Of a DNA stretch of 50,342 bases, positions 10,035 to 21,583 are shown piece after piece. Position 1 is the first letter of the stretch. The number at the start of each line of letters is the position of its first letter. The stretch is from positions 1 to 50,342 of the forward strand of contig QXCR01000187.1 of NCBI GenBank assembly GCA_004380135.1, given 5' to 3'. Made by a program: the position numbers and the translations under genes. The notes under the pieces were generated by a model. It was not told where the DNA came from. It was given only the letters and a program-made list of their open reading frames with translations, and did not search any database. This DNA is from Stemphylium vesicarium. Taxonomy: Eukaryota; Ascomycota; Dothideomycetes; Pleosporales; Pleosporaceae.

Positions 10035-11567
10035 CTACTCGTCATCGTCGTCATCCTCATCGTCGTCATCCTCATCGTCTTCTTCGTCTTCACTATCTAC
10101 ATGCTCGTCTTCGTCATCCATATCTTCATCCTCATCTGAGCCTTCATCGCTTCCGAATACCGGTTCTGGCGGCCATTCAACGGACACCTGCTCCCGCAGT
10201 TGCACCCAAAACCTGTCCATGTATTTCCCACTGTACTCCTTCTCTTTCGGGGGCTTTTTCTCTTCTTCGTCTTCCTTGAAGTTCACATACATGTGATCCT
10301 GCTGCAGCATTCCGACTTTGAGGCGGTTCAGGTTGAGTTGCGGGATATTAGACAGCTGCTTGAAGAGGTTCTTCCAGAAGTTGGGCTTATGGCCGGCTGG
10401 TACTGGCGTAATAGAGTGTAGATTCATTCTCCAGAGGCTGAGGTCTTGCAGGGTTGGCGCAAACTTGCTAACAACCGAGTGAAGGAGGTCGGGGCGGACG
10501 CTTAGCTGACCGAGCTCAAGATTCTTCAGTAGCGGTAAAGCGATCGGAACAGGATTGAGGAAGGTCGCGGCTTGCGATGCAGTCGCAGATGCTGGCTCGC
10601 TCAACCATCGCAGAAACGACTCGTTGTTGGAAACAATGTGCTTTTCGAAGTTCAAGCGCAGATGTTCCAGATTTGGCGTGTGTCCTAGGAAGCGTCGAAG
10701 TGAGCGGCCCACGTGCGGGTCTGCTGATGTGCCGTTGCTGTGGGTGTGCAGAAACCTCAGGTCCAATTCAACACTCAGCAGCAGGGTTTTAGTGCTGCGC
10801 AAAACCGGCTCGACCGTTGGGCGAAGAAAGTCCGGAAGAAAGAACGATGCGTCGGGCAGCCCACGCTGTCGGAGTAGTACCTGTACCAAGAGGATGCGGG
10901 ATTAGTGTACATCTCACAAGCATATTGTGCATTCAAAACTTACTTCAAATTCGGGGGGCTGTCGATTGGCCTTCCCCAAAGAATACAGTATGCTAGAGAA
11001 GACACGCGACGCAAAGCGGGCGCTGACTTCGGGCGCATAACGTGCCTGATTGCGGTCGGAGACGTTGAGTCGGATGCCCGTTTCACGGTACACGGTCGTT
11101 GCGCCCCACGATGTCCAGGACCGGCCGTCACGAACACGGCTATGAGAATCGAAATCGCGGATACCAATAGTCTGGAGGTTCTCAAGGCGCTGGAACGCTT
11201 CGGTGAGCATCTCACGATCAATACCCGTGTTCAAAAGCACTTTCTGGTCTTCATAGCCTTGGATGTACCGCGTAGCTGAATCCTCGTCCCTGAAGCGAAG
11301 TGGCATCTCCTCAAAGATGTTGGTGGCAATGATGACATGGTTCAGCTTCTTAGAGAGGCCGACGTGCTTGGAGATGTCCACTAGTGCCTGTAGGCTCGTG
11401 TGTGTCAGCATGAATTGTTTCTTACTGAAGAATTCCTTTGAAAACCATTCGTATAGTGACTTCTCTGTTTGCTTGCAAGCAAGACGGAGCGAGCCAAGGT
11501 CTTCGGTAGGCAGACATGCTGAGATTGCAACAAGCAACTCAAGCGGGATTGTGAGTAGCGAGGCCAT
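10035..11567 (-). CDS. F-box protein with a long acidic C-terminal tail
   Basis: Two exons, 10944-11567 and 10035-10880, joined over a 63-nt intron (GTAAGT...TACAG) that keeps the frame, give about 489 aa. Residues 2-45 are an F-box (Ile-Pro-Leu-Glu-Leu-Leu, then Leu-Arg-Leu-Ala-Cys-Lys), the Skp1-binding module of SCF ubiquitin ligases. The middle has leucine-rich-repeat-like segments of the type that bind substrate. The last 45 residues are almost only Asp and Glu, encoded by the GAC/GAT-rich tract at 10035-10145. The target is unknown. The ATG at 11567 directly precedes the F-box, so upstream in-frame codons are unlikely to be used. Confidence 0.82.
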
Positions 11568-11860
11568 TATTGCGTGCAGTGGCAATGGCGATAGAATATG
11601 AAGTGGGTGTATACAATCGCAGCGCCGACGATGGACGTCTCGCGATCTTATCATGTGTGAGCGCGTCGATCTCGCGAAGGCAGACATGGTAGCTAGTCCG
11701 CATCGGGGCTGATGCCTAAGGGCGCTCTTTCTAGGGACGCACGCCAATGTCTCACCGGACGCCTAATGACAAAGTTCCGTGTTTCCCAGGATTGCTCAAA
11801 TAGCAGCACTCTTCTCATTCACTTGCGCTGCATCACATTTCCTCAATCACAGTCGCACCA

Positions 11861-14313
11861 ATGGCTCGTAAAGCAGCACAGAAACCCGCGGCCGCACCCG
11901 CCGCACCCCTGGTGGGATGCATCATCGCAACATCTGGCCGCTTCCCCGGAACCACGCAATCCGCGCTACAGTCGCGTCTAACGTCACTCGGTGCTGCGGT
12001 TGCGTCAAGCGTCACGCCCGACAGCAACTATCTCATCGCGACTGAGAAGGACTATGAGAGTAACTCGACTAAAGTGAAAGAGGCCACTCGTCTTGGTGTG
12101 CCCATAGTGACTGTCGAATGGCTTGACGAGTGTGAATCCACAGGTAGGCTGATGCACTTCGCAACATCTTCCATGTTGCCAAACGCTTATAGAGAAGGCT
12201 ACGAGGGCCTAGAGGCTGACCTTTGAGATAGATTCTCTAGTTGATGAGACGCAATATCTACTATCTTCTTCCGCTGCGCCAGCTCCAAAGCAGGTCAATG
12301 GCTCAAAGAAACGAGCCGCATCAACAACCCCACCGGCGCCATCCCAAGACAAGAAGCCCAAGATCAAGGAGAACGCCAAAGTCGGTGATGGCCAAAATGC
12401 AAAGTCCAAGCAGATTGCCATCTCCATCGACGAGTACTGCCCGCTTAGCAGCTACCAAGTGTTCATCGATTCAGACGGCACTATATACGACGCCTCACTC
12501 AACCAGACCAACGCGGGCGCCAACAACAGTAAGCAGCGCCATTACATAATCTGTGCGTGTGAGACAACTACTTACTTTCCACGCAGACAAGTTCTACAAG
12601 GTTCAGGTGTGTTTACACGACTGTGAAGGCCTCCAGGCTCTACTAACAGACTCAACCAGCTCCTTACTAATGGCTCCGACTACAAGACGTGGACCCGCTG
12701 GGGCCGCGTCGGTGAGCGTGGCCAAAATGCCATGTTGGGTGGAGGCAGCTTGAACGATGCCTTGAGCGAATTCGAGAAGAAGTTCAAGGCTAAGTCGGGC
12801 CTCAAATGGGAGGATCGCGGCAAAGACCCGAAGGCTGGCAAGTACGCATACGTCGAGCGATCGTACAACCCCGACTCGGACGATGAAGACGACGGCGTTG
12901 GCGCAGGTGGCGATGCCGAGCAGTCCGACGTCAAAGCTGCTGAATGCACTCTCGACACGCGCACCCAGGATCTCATGAAGCTCATCTTCAATCAAGTAGG
13001 CTTTTTCTTAGCACCGCCAGGGCTTTCATGCTGAATTTTCGTAGGATTACTTCGACGCCACGATGACTGCACTCAACTACGACGCGAACAAGCTCCCGCT
13101 AGGAAAGCTTAGCAAAGGAACGATTGCTCGTGGTTTCCAGGCACTCAAGGACCTATCCGTACTCCTGAACGATACTAGCGCTGCTTCTAGGGCTGAAGTA
13201 GAGCGCCTATCCAACAGCTACTTTTCGCTAATTCCACACGCCTTCGGGCGCAATCGTCCGCCAGTCATTCGAGACAACGATCTCCTTAAGAAGGTAAGTC
13301 TTGACCGTGGAAAATGCTTGCTAGACAGATGCACTGACTTCCACCTGTACAGGAAATCGAGCTACTCGAGAGTCTCTCGGACATGAAGGAGACTGCTGCC
13401 ATGCTCAAGAGTCATCTGAAGGATGACAGTGGCATCCACAAGCTCGACAAGCAGTTCCAGGGTCTTGGAATGAATGAGATGACGCCTCTGGAGCACAAGA
13501 GTCGAGAGTTTGTTGAGATTGACGACTACCTCAACAACTCCAAGGGCAAGACACACGCCATCAACTACAAGGTGCAGGAGATTTTCCGCATTGAGCGCAA
13601 GGGCGAATTCGAACGCTTCGACAAGAGCAAGTACGCCAAGATTGCCAGTAATCGTCGCCTTCTATGGCATGGTTCGCGTGTCACCAACTGTGAGTAACAC
13701 CCCGTGGATCGCTTGAGACGGAAGCTGACAAACATACAGATGGCGGTATTCTTGGCCAGGGTCTCCGTATTGCACCTCCTGAGGCTCCCGTTTCTGGATA
13801 CATGTTTGGCAAGGGTATTTACCTAGGTATGTTCAGCCTTTTGCGACTGCGAGTCGTCCTCTGTGTAGGCATCGATGCTAATAAAGGTCAGCGGATATGT
13901 CATCGAAATCCGCTAATTACTGTTGCGCGTACAACTCTGGAGGCACGGCGCTCCTCCTCCTATGTGAAGCCGAGCTGGGGAACCCGATGCATGAATTGAC
14001 GAACGCGTCCTACACCGCCGGCGAGGACGCCCTGAAAAACGGCATGTACAGCACATGGGGCAAGGGACAGACGGGTCCGAGCAAATGGAAGGATGCGGGA
14101 TGCATGAACCCAGCGTTGGCGGGATGCATGATGGTAAGTGCAGCAAGATAATGCTCAGCCAGATTTACCAGACACTGACCAAGACGATAGCCCGACGTAT
14201 CAACTCCACCTGGCGCGACCAACGTCCCCAACGCATACTTACAGTACAACGAGTACATCACCTACGATGTCGCGCAGGTCAAGCTCCGATACCTGCTTCG
14301 TGTTCGCATGTAA
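11861..14313 (+). CDS. prpA: poly(ADP-ribose) polymerase (PARP), fungal PrpA type
   Basis: Nine exons (11861-12143, 12232-12528, 12587-12606, 12660-12995, 13045-13293, 13353-13689, 13740-13826, 13892-14133, 14191-14313) give 657 aa. Domains in order: Lys/Ala/Pro-rich start, BRCT (about 18-100), WGR (motif at 214-216), PARP regulatory helical domain (about 310-430) and ADP-ribosyltransferase domain (about 440-657). The catalytic H-Y-E triad is present: His501 in Trp-His-Gly-Ser, Tyr546 and Glu638. It uses NAD+ to modify proteins with poly(ADP-ribose), mainly in DNA-damage signalling in the nucleus. The DNA-binding zinc fingers of animal PARP1 are absent, as known for filamentous-fungal PARPs. 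The third exon is only 20 nt. The 3' end is convergent with the peroxin-22-like gene. Confidence 0.95.
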
Positions 14314-14711
14314 AGCAGGCGACGTGTACTCGTCTTTCTAGTCACGCAGGTCGTCTTCCTTCTCAGTATTTGTAGCTCTACTTAAAGGCGTTTAGGGAGG
14401 GGGTCATTGAAAAAGGCCGGGAGTTTGATGTATCAATTTCATACCTTAGTCTTCAATGACGTTCTGGAACATGAGCCGCCTTTGCCATGTGATAAACCCG
14501 TCTCGTTTTGACCTTGATCTAAGAAGACAAGGTAGAAGCACAAGGCGTTTGCTTTACACTTTCCGACTGAACGAGTAGAGTGTGTCAAAGCAGCAAAACC
14601 GCATAGGTATATTCGTCGATGGCCAAGTACATGGTTTGCACAAGGCTTGTATATAAACATAACAGGTCGTCAACTCCGGATCAATCACGGGCAGGACTGG
14701 GTGGTTTCAGG
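14314..14711. other. convergent intergenic region
   Basis: About 400 bp between the PARP stop and the stop of the peroxin-22-like gene. It should hold both 3' untranslated ends. No coding frame or element is evident. Confidence 0.5.
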
Positions 14712-16093
14712 CTACTCGCGTCCACCGACCCTCCTCTCATAGTCATCGGTAAGGCGGGACGCATCCACGACCTCAACTCCCTTGCCTAGACCAACGATGT
14801 CTGTGACCTGCCACCACCTGACGGTGTGCTCGCTTTCCTTGCCCCTGCGTACCGGGCCCTCGTCATCCGTATCAACGAGCCCACCGAGACCGGTGCCGTC
14901 TCCACCGACGACAACAATAGTCTGGCCGACCCACTTCCTCACGTCCTCAATGTTCTGGCCATTCACGCCACTCAAAGCGTCAACAACATAGACGAGGTCC
15001 GGGCCAATGTGCCTGAGCATATGAACGAAGCCCGTGGTGGTGTTGAAGGGCATAACCATTGCCTGGTCTTCGACCAAGTGGAGGGCTTGCGAATGCAGTG
15101 TGTTCCAGAGCGTGGTGTCTGATCCACGAGCGCTGGGCGCAGGAGTGTAGACGACCGGCTCAATGGAATTCAGCTCCTCGCCAGGCGTGCGTGCAGGTGT
15201 GCTAATGGCAGAGTATGAGTCGCCGAGCGAAGACGAGCCGGTGCGCGAGTTTGCTCGAGATTGAGGGCGCGATCGAAGGCTTGGGGAGTAAATGAGGACG
15301 AAGAGCTTGGTTCTCCCGAAGTCTGTGTCGGGAAGGTGGGAAAGGATGGTCTTGTTTCTGTTAGTACTTGGCTGGGTCAAGATGATGAGGGAGGGGGTGT
15401 TCTTACAGCAGTCTCCTCGCGGTACGAGCTGTCGTCATCTAGGTCTCTGTCAGAGAGGCTTTCGGCGCTGACAACGAGCACTACAGTCCTCCTCTTCCCC
15501 CAATCCCTATCGCCTCTTCCCTCAGCCTTCCTCATGCTTGCGGCGAAGCTCCTCGCCTGCGAGTCGACAGCAGCACCGCTATCCCTGCTTTGTGCCTCGA
15601 CATTCCTCCTAATGGTAGCTTCTTCGCTCCACCTGGAGTGATCGCCAAACGCCTCGTCCTTGTCCTCCTCGCGAATCGAAGCAAGAGCCGCACCGGCAGC
15701 AGCACCGGCAGCCGCCCAGCCCGCGGCCGTCTTCTTGCTCACGGTATCGAAGAACTGCTGTGGAGAGGGTGTGCGCCTGATGACGCCTTGTGCGCGGCCC
15801 AAAAGGGTGCCATCGCTGCCGTATGCTTCACCGCCAAGTTCACCCGTGGAGAGATCACGGCCCATGGGTGCCTTGCCGTGTCGCTGCTTCTCGTGCGCAC
15901 CATCTTCGCCATAGCTCAGATCGTCGTCCGAGGAATAATCATGCCCGTCTTCACGCGCGCTCCACACCCATGCCGCCAATCCGGCTGTCGCAACGGTTAC
16001 GGTGAGGATCAGAGGCACGTAGAAGCCGAGGGCGCTGCGGTTGCGCGAGTTGGACTGGCGACGGTCGTAACGGTCGTAGTTGAATGAGGACAT
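14712..16093 (-). CDS. peroxin-22-like membrane protein
   Basis: Exons 15426-16093 and 14712-15357 join over a 68-nt intron (GTACCG...CTAACAG) in phase 2 to give 437 aa. Residues about 22-45 form one transmembrane segment near the N-terminus. An acidic, Gly/Ala-rich linker follows, then an alpha/beta domain with a Val-Val-Leu-Val-Val strand and, near the end, Val-Val-Val-Gly-Gly-Asp-Gly-Thr-Gly. This layout matches fungal Pex22, the peroxisomal membrane anchor and co-activator of the ubiquitin-conjugating enzyme Pex4 in receptor recycling. The assignment is from overall pattern memory, since Pex22 is poorly conserved. Another N-anchored protein with a small Rossmann-like domain is possible. 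Confidence 0.6.
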
Positions 16094-16788
16094 ATTGTTT
16101 CTAGGTCATATTCTTTGGGGTGGTTGTCGTGGGAATCGTAAATTCTTTTGTTTTGGGCTCTTCCCGGGTCAGCTGCGCGCGGCCCTCTCCCTGTTGTGAT
16201 GGGTGGCTGGGGAAGGTAGCCGCGGTCTTAGCCACAGCTGCGTGTTAGCTCAAGTAGCCCTCCATTTGGTGGCTGGGCGCGACTTGGTTGCTCTACATAG
16301 TATCTTGCCAGCAAACATGGTACTAGATATGTCATTCACGCTCTGTGTTTGCATGCCTGCTTACCTTGACTTTAATTATGTCGCGTATCTGGTCTACGAT
16401 AAATAGACGGGGTTTCGCCACGGGGAGCCACGCGGAAGAAACCGACATGCCCTGTTGGCCACGAGAATCCTTCGTTGCGGGCGGGCGGGAGAAGCGCCTC
16501 GCTGCCATGGTCAATATAGCCACGTAGGACGCTGGAAGAGGTAATTTTCATCTCGCCCATCTCCTCAAGTTCCTCAACTTCGCGGCTGTTATCTTTCTCT
16601 CAGTATGATGCGGACACCTGGAAGCATGATACCGCTCACACCCGGGAAAACATCATGAGGATGAAACAAGGATCCGATACCCGGGCGCCACAGGCTCCTT
16701 CGAGACGCAGGCTGCATGTACCCGGTAGGTACGAAGGCACTAATGGAGAGCAAAGCAGACGCAACTCAGCGCCAAAAGCCCGCAGCAG
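16094..16788. promoter_or_regulatory. divergent promoter region
   Basis: About 700 bp separating two divergently transcribed genes, the peroxin-22-like gene and the glucosyltransferase-like gene. It should contain both promoters. Only short shadow frames occur, and I see no specific regulatory motif I would defend. Confidence 0.4.
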
Positions 16789-19116
16789 ATGTTGAACGAA
16801 CATCTCCATCGCCCACCACCTGCCTGGAAAATGAACAAGCCCACGCCAGAGCAGGTGGAGCAACATCCCATACTTTGGTCCGGACAAGCTACCACTGATA
16901 CCCCGACCGATTCGGCAAGGCGGACGACAAACAAAGTCGCGCATCCGATTCTCCTCGACGATGAAGAGCTAGCCAACGACAAGGTGCCCTCACCTGCCTA
17001 CGGCGACATCTATCGCGAGATCCACGATCAAACGAACGGCTCAGGCACGACTGCCAGGACCACCGACGACGGCCGTGTTAACATCCGCATCAATCACTTC
17101 AATCGCCGTATATCCCAGATCTTCACCCCTGCTTTGCAGCGGCAACTTCAGGAAAGCAATGATAGTCTACCTCCTCCCGCATATGTTCCCCCATCCCTAG
17201 GAGGCGCAAAAGACGTCCCTCCGCTTCCGCCCATGAACGTCGTTATCCAGGTTGTAGGCTCGCGCGGAGACGTCCAGCCTTTCGTGGCCTTGGGAAAAGT
17301 CTTGAAAGGAACCTACGGTCATCGCGTACGCCTAGCCACTCATCCAACCTTTAAAGACTTTGTTCAAGACCAAGGTCTGGAATTCTTCAGCATTGGCGGC
17401 GACCCAGCCCAACTAATGGCCTTTATGGTCAAAAATCCCGGCCTAAGGCCAGACATGCGCACTATAGCGAGCGGAGACGTCGGACGGCGAAGAAAGGATG
17501 TTGCTGAGTACATTCAAGGCTGCTGGCGATCATGTTGCGAACCCGGAGACGGAATTGACCATGACCTATATGAGTCTCCTAGTGATGACACTGGCTCTAG
17601 CCCGACAGCGAGACACTTTGTTGCCGACTGCATCATTGCCAATCCTCCAAGTTTTGCCCACATTCATTGCGCAGAGAAGCTCGGCATCCCGCTCCATATC
17701 ATGTTCACCATGCCCTATTTGCCTACCCACGCATTTCCCCATCCGCTTGCCAACATCCAATCCACGAATGACGACCCCCAATTAACTAATTACTTTAGCT
17801 ACGCCGTCATCGAACTTCTCTCGTGGCAGGTCCTTGGCGACATTATCAACCGGTTTCGCGCAAAGTGCCTTGGTTTAGATCCCGTGAGTAGGCTCTGGGG
17901 CCCTGCAATGCTCCATCGGCTGAAAATACCCCACACTTATTGCTGGTCTCCGGCGCTAATAGCCAAACCAAAGGACTGGGGTTCCCATATAACTATATCC
18001 GGGTTCTGCTTTCTCAACTTGGCGTCGGACTACTCCCCTCCAGCTGCCTTACAGGCATTTCTCGACAACGGCCCACCCCCACTCTACATCGGGTTTGGGA
18101 GCATAGTCTTAGACGATCCCAATGCGATGACACAACTAATTTTCGAGGCGGCGAGGAAGACTGGTCAGCGTGTCCTCCTTTCCAAGGGTTGGGGAGGCAT
18201 GGGTGCAGACGAGCTTCATGTTCCCGATGGCATCTTCATGCTGGGCAACGTGCCACATGACTGGCTTTTCAGGCATGTTTCGTGCGTGGTTCACCATGGT
18301 GGAGCGGGGACTACGGCGGCAGGCCTCACTATAGGCCGGCCAACTGTAGTCGTTCCTTTTTTTGGGGATCAGCCATTCTGGGGTGCCATGATCGCGCGAG
18401 CAGGTGCAGGCCCGAAGCCGATCCCGCACAAAAAACTCACGGTGGACGGATTAGCCGATGCTATCAACTTTTGTCTGAAACCAGAAAGCCTGGAACGCGC
18501 TCAAGCACTCGCAAGTAAAATCGCGGCAGAGCAAGGCAATAACCTGGCTGCTCAGTCGATTCATCAGTTTCTTGAACCTGACCGACTTCGTTGCAAACTC
18601 GCACCAGCTAGGCCCAGTGCATGGCTTACCAAGTGTACCAAAATTAGGTTGAGCGCTTTCGCTGCTTCCACTTTAGTGAATGCAACCCTTTTGGAATTCA
18701 AGGACTTGAAGCTCTTCAGGCCACAGGAACATTACATCGACGAGGGTCCCTTGGATCCGATATCCGGTGGCTTTACAGCTTTTATGGGTGCAGTTGGCGG
18801 CATGATGATGGGACTGGCTGATGTTCCTTCGGAGACCTGGAGAGCTATGCGGATGCCGGCTACACGGAGCCGACAGCAGTCACAAGCATCATTGTCAACT
18901 ATCGCGAGCACAAGCAGGGCTGCAAATACACGAGAGGCTTCAATTCTATCGAATCCGCATGGACAAAGTGAAACAAGCTTGGTCGCGAAAGACTCTGTTG
19001 CCCCTGTTGCTCCTGTTGAGAGCTCCGACGCCGTCTCCGGCCAGTCAACTCCCACTTCGAATGCTGATTCAAGCTCAATGTCCGGTCCGTCACAAGGCCC
19101 GCGGAATCGCAAATAA
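16789..19116 (+). CDS. sterol 3-beta-glucosyltransferase-like protein (GT1/GT28 fold), ended by an in-frame TAA
   Basis: A single open frame of 775 codons. An ATG at 16831 (A at -3) may be the real start. It has the two halves of a GT-B glycosyltransferase: the N-terminal Gly-Ser-Arg-Gly-Asp-Val-Gln-Pro motif (about residue 157) and the C-terminal His-His-Gly-Gly-Ala-Gly-Thr-Thr motif (about 502), followed by Pro-Phe-Phe-Gly-Asp-Gln. These are typical of UDP-glucose:sterol glucosyltransferases related to Atg26, though the PH and GRAM domains of Atg26 are absent. The frame stops at TAA 19114-19116 but continues as coding-like sequence in the same frame to 20085, so the ancestral protein was probably about 1100 aa. 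The last residues before the stop are Ser/Gly-rich linker, not a natural domain end. Confidence 0.85.
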   Translation: MLNEHLHRPPPAWKMNKPTPEQVEQHPILWSGQATTDTPTDSARRTTNKVAHPILLDDEELANDKVPSPAYGDIYREIHDQTNGSGTTARTTDDGRVNIRINHFNRRISQIFTPALQRQLQESNDSLPPPAYVPPSLGGAKDVPPLPPMNVVIQVVGSRGDVQPFVALGKVLKGTYGHRVRLATHPTFKDFVQDQGLEFFSIGGDPAQLMAFMVKNPGLRPDMRTIASGDVGRRRKDVAEYIQGCWRSCCEPGDGIDHDLYESPSDDTGSSPTARHFVADCIIANPPSFAHIHCAEKLGIPLHIMFTMPYLPTHAFPHPLANIQSTNDDPQLTNYFSYAVIELLSWQVLGDIINRFRAKCLGLDPVSRLWGPAMLHRLKIPHTYCWSPALIAKPKDWGSHITISGFCFLNLASDYSPPAALQAFLDNGPPPLYIGFGSIVLDDPNAMTQLIFEAARKTGQRVLLSKGWGGMGADELHVPDGIFMLGNVPHDWLFRHVSCVVHHGGAGTTAAGLTIGRPTVVVPFFGDQPFWGAMIARAGAGPKPIPHKKLTVDGLADAINFCLKPESLERAQALASKIAAEQGNNLAAQSIHQFLEPDRLRCKLAPARPSAWLTKCTKIRLSAFAASTLVNATLLEFKDLKLFRPQEHYIDEGPLDPISGGFTAFMGAVGGMMMGLADVPSETWRAMRMPATRSRQQSQASLSTIASTSRAANTREASILSNPHGQSETSLVAKDSVAPVAPVESSDAVSGQSTPTSNADSSSMSGPSQGPRNRK

Positions 19117-20085
19117 GACGACTCTGGTCCGGGTCGGCTCCGAAGTCAGAATGAATCTGGCCTCGGACAGAGCCAGGACATGCTGCGCCCGACTGGCGTG
19201 CACATGACCAGGGGCGCCGGCCGTTTCGTAAAAGCGGTTGTTCAGGGACCTGTGGATATTTCGGTGAACCTCACAAGAGGGGTGCACAATATTCCGAAAC
19301 TATGGGGAGACACCACCGTGCGCCCACAGGAAAGGGTCAGCGATTTTAGATCAGGCGTCAGGGCGGTAGGGAGGGAGTTTAGCTTCGGCTTCTACGACGG
19401 CGTAACTGGGCTTATCACCCAACCTTGGAAAGGCGCGCAGCAGAGTGGCGCGAGCGGCTTTGTGAAAGGAGTTGGCAAAGGGATTGGAGGTTTTATAGTG
19501 AAACCTGGCGCAGCCTGTTTGGGCATTCTAAGTCATACGATGCAGGGAGTTAACAAAGAGGTGGCGAAGTTATTCGGCAACAGCTCTCAGGACTCCATTG
19601 CCACATCGAGAGCAATGCAAGGGTATGAAGAGTGGCTGCAGAGCTCAGATGCAGAAAAGCAAGCCGTCATCAATGGGTGGAAGGCGATTCAGAAAGATCG
19701 GAGTGAGAAGGTCAAGTCCAATGAGATTATGCCAGATAGGAACGAGTCACAACAAACGACAAATACGAACGAGGACTAGGAATACGGTCAGAATGGCTTG
19801 CACACTATGGGCCCAATGAAGTCTGTCGACAGTGTGGATGACAGAGCAAACGACAGTGCTATTCTCAGTCCAGATGACCATGGCCAGTTCGTTGAACGAG
19901 GTACTACCGAGCCCACCATTGGTGGTTCAAACTCTTCTCCACGTGTTGATAAAATAGCAACGCATGCCAAAGTGCAGCAGGAGATGCAGGAAGACGCGTT
20001 GGAGCTCCAGCGCCATGGGCAAGATCGCCAGGCAGTTCAAGTTAAGGTGCGTCGGGCAGCGTCGACTAGCGAAGCAGAAGCGTAG
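19117..20085 (+). pseudogene. in-frame 3' continuation of the glucosyltransferase gene, interrupted by a second stop
   Basis: Directly after TAA 19114-19116 the same frame stays open to TAG 19777-19779, then again to TAA at 20083-20085. The first piece (about 220 residues) has a Gly-rich amphipathic region with Phe-Tyr-Asp-Gly-Val-Thr-Gly and Gly-Val-Gly-Lys-Gly-Ile-Gly-Gly. This is the C-terminal module that normally follows the GT domain in long fungal members of this family and resembles VPS13/ATG2-type C-terminal segments (family resemblance from memory). The second piece is a charged helix. Each stop differs by one C-to-T change from a Gln codon (CAA, CAG). No consensus intron removes either stop. 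A nonsense-damaged gene is the simplest reading; recoding is an alternative. Confidence 0.65.
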
Positions 20086-20988
20086 CGACGTGTAAGCGTT
20101 GGTGCGTGGGACTCAGGTGTGGATCGCGACGACACAAAGTTGAGGCTGGAAAGAAACGAGTCTGGAACGTCATCAGAGAGAGCAGCAACGGCGCCAGAGA
20201 AAGAAAGACTATGAGGACGACGAAGGATTGTAGAGTTTTGTGAAGCTGATTATACAGGAAACGGGTCGGTACGGGTCGGTACGCGGGGCTTTCGACGACC
20301 TGATGTCTGATGCGATGGTCTTTTGAAAGGATCGAGTCAATTAACACAAGCCCAATGACGTGACGTATGTAATTACTCCAGCCTGGGAGGGATGGAAAGT
20401 AGGTGGTAATCATGTGCACAACAATGTGTTTTTTTTTGAGAGGAGTACGTACGGAATTGACTTCGGGAGGTTCTGAACTTCTGGCCCAGCCCGCGGATAA
20501 CTGCGTATCTGCACACCGCTGGCTGCGTACCACAATCCAGGAACTCTGTAGCGACGCATAACTAGCAGCTTGATTACCATATCTGAGGCAGGATGAACAC
20601 GCCTGACTGTATTTATGTTCTCCTTTCTGACTGATGTCCACTGGCGGTATGGCGCGTGAAAAGACCAGGCTTCCGCCTGTCGTTTACCCCAGATTTGAGG
20701 GCATCTCTGTCAAGTAGAGGAGAGACAACAAGTTTAGCGTTGCGAAGTGCTTAAAATTGTGTAAGCGATCAATGTATAAACCAACGTCGCAGCGATAGTT
20801 GTATGACTTGCGCGAAACCAGGATAGGAAGTTGGGTAAGGTGATGTGACAGATTCAGGTCTCGCAAGCTTCACCCGATTGAGCTTGCGCAACGAGAATAT
20901 AAATGCGCATTCTTCTCTTCTTTAACTGCTAATCGACGTGCTCAGTCGCTGGCTCTCAACCAAATTCTATTACAAATCCCTAGACACT
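20086..20988. other. intergenic with a likely TATA box for the next gene
   Basis: About 900 bp without a credible gene. It holds a twofold repeat of ACGGGTCGGT around 20263-20282 and a T9 run near 20428. A TATAAA at 20898-20903 lies about 90 bp before the ATG of the MARVEL-type gene and is its probable TATA box. Confidence 0.45.
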
Positions 20989-21583
20989 ATGGCCATATTC
21001 TCGGCGGACAACACACGGCTGAACCTTGCGGTGCGAGCGCTGCAGATTGTGGTCGCCATTGTTGTGATGGGAACATTTGGCTATGGTACGGAACTAACTG
21101 TCCCCACGCTGTTGCCCATGCTTAATTCTGACTTCGTCTTGTACGCATGTAGCCATCAACACATATCACGTGCACGGCTCCATCGCCCATACCCCCACCG
21201 GCGACTTCGCCGTCACCGTCGGCGCACCCGACTCCTGGGGCTTCATGCTCTTCTGCGCAGCGTGGAGTATCTTGGTCGTCATCTTCCAGCTCGTTTCCGG
21301 AAGCATCGTTGGCGAACGCCCGCTGATCAGCTACATTCGCGTCAGCGTCGAGATGGTGGCTGTTCTTTCGTGGTTCGCTGGCTGGATTGCCGCAGCGGCC
21401 AACATTGGCTCCAGTGCTTGTTTGGAAGGACGTGGTTCTTGCGGCGCAGTCAAGGCCGGCACCGCATTTGGCGCCCTCGCGTGGCTGCTCTTTGTGTTCA
21501 CAACTGCCATGACCATCTCACTCTTCAACAACAGGAAGTGCCTCCCAGTCCACCATACTACTAGCCAAATTACACGCGTTTGA
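20989..21583 (+). CDS. four-pass MARVEL/NCE102-like membrane protein
   Basis: Exons 20989-21085 and 21153-21583 (67-nt intron, GTACGG...TGTAG) give 175 aa. Four hydrophobic segments are visible at roughly residues 10-33, 55-80, 92-116 and 135-160. The loop between segments three and four has two Cys (Ser-Ala-Cys and Ser-Cys-Gly). The size and spacing match fungal MARVEL-domain proteins, which sit in plasma-membrane microdomains such as eisosome-associated compartments. The ATG at 20989 has a purine at -3; an upstream in-frame ATG at 20938 would add a non-hydrophobic stretch and is less likely. Confidence 0.75.

Noticed and set aside
9922..10296. Plus-strand poly-Ser frame
   Set aside because: Antisense of the Asp/Glu tail of the F-box gene (GAC/GAT repeats read as TCA/TCG).
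15590..16087. 165-codon plus-strand frame
   Set aside because: Antisense of the first exon of the peroxin-22-like gene, which has a matching intron and transmembrane segment.
20066..20641. 191-codon minus-strand frame
   Set aside because: Overlaps the end of the glucosyltransferase frame, has random-like composition and no motif.
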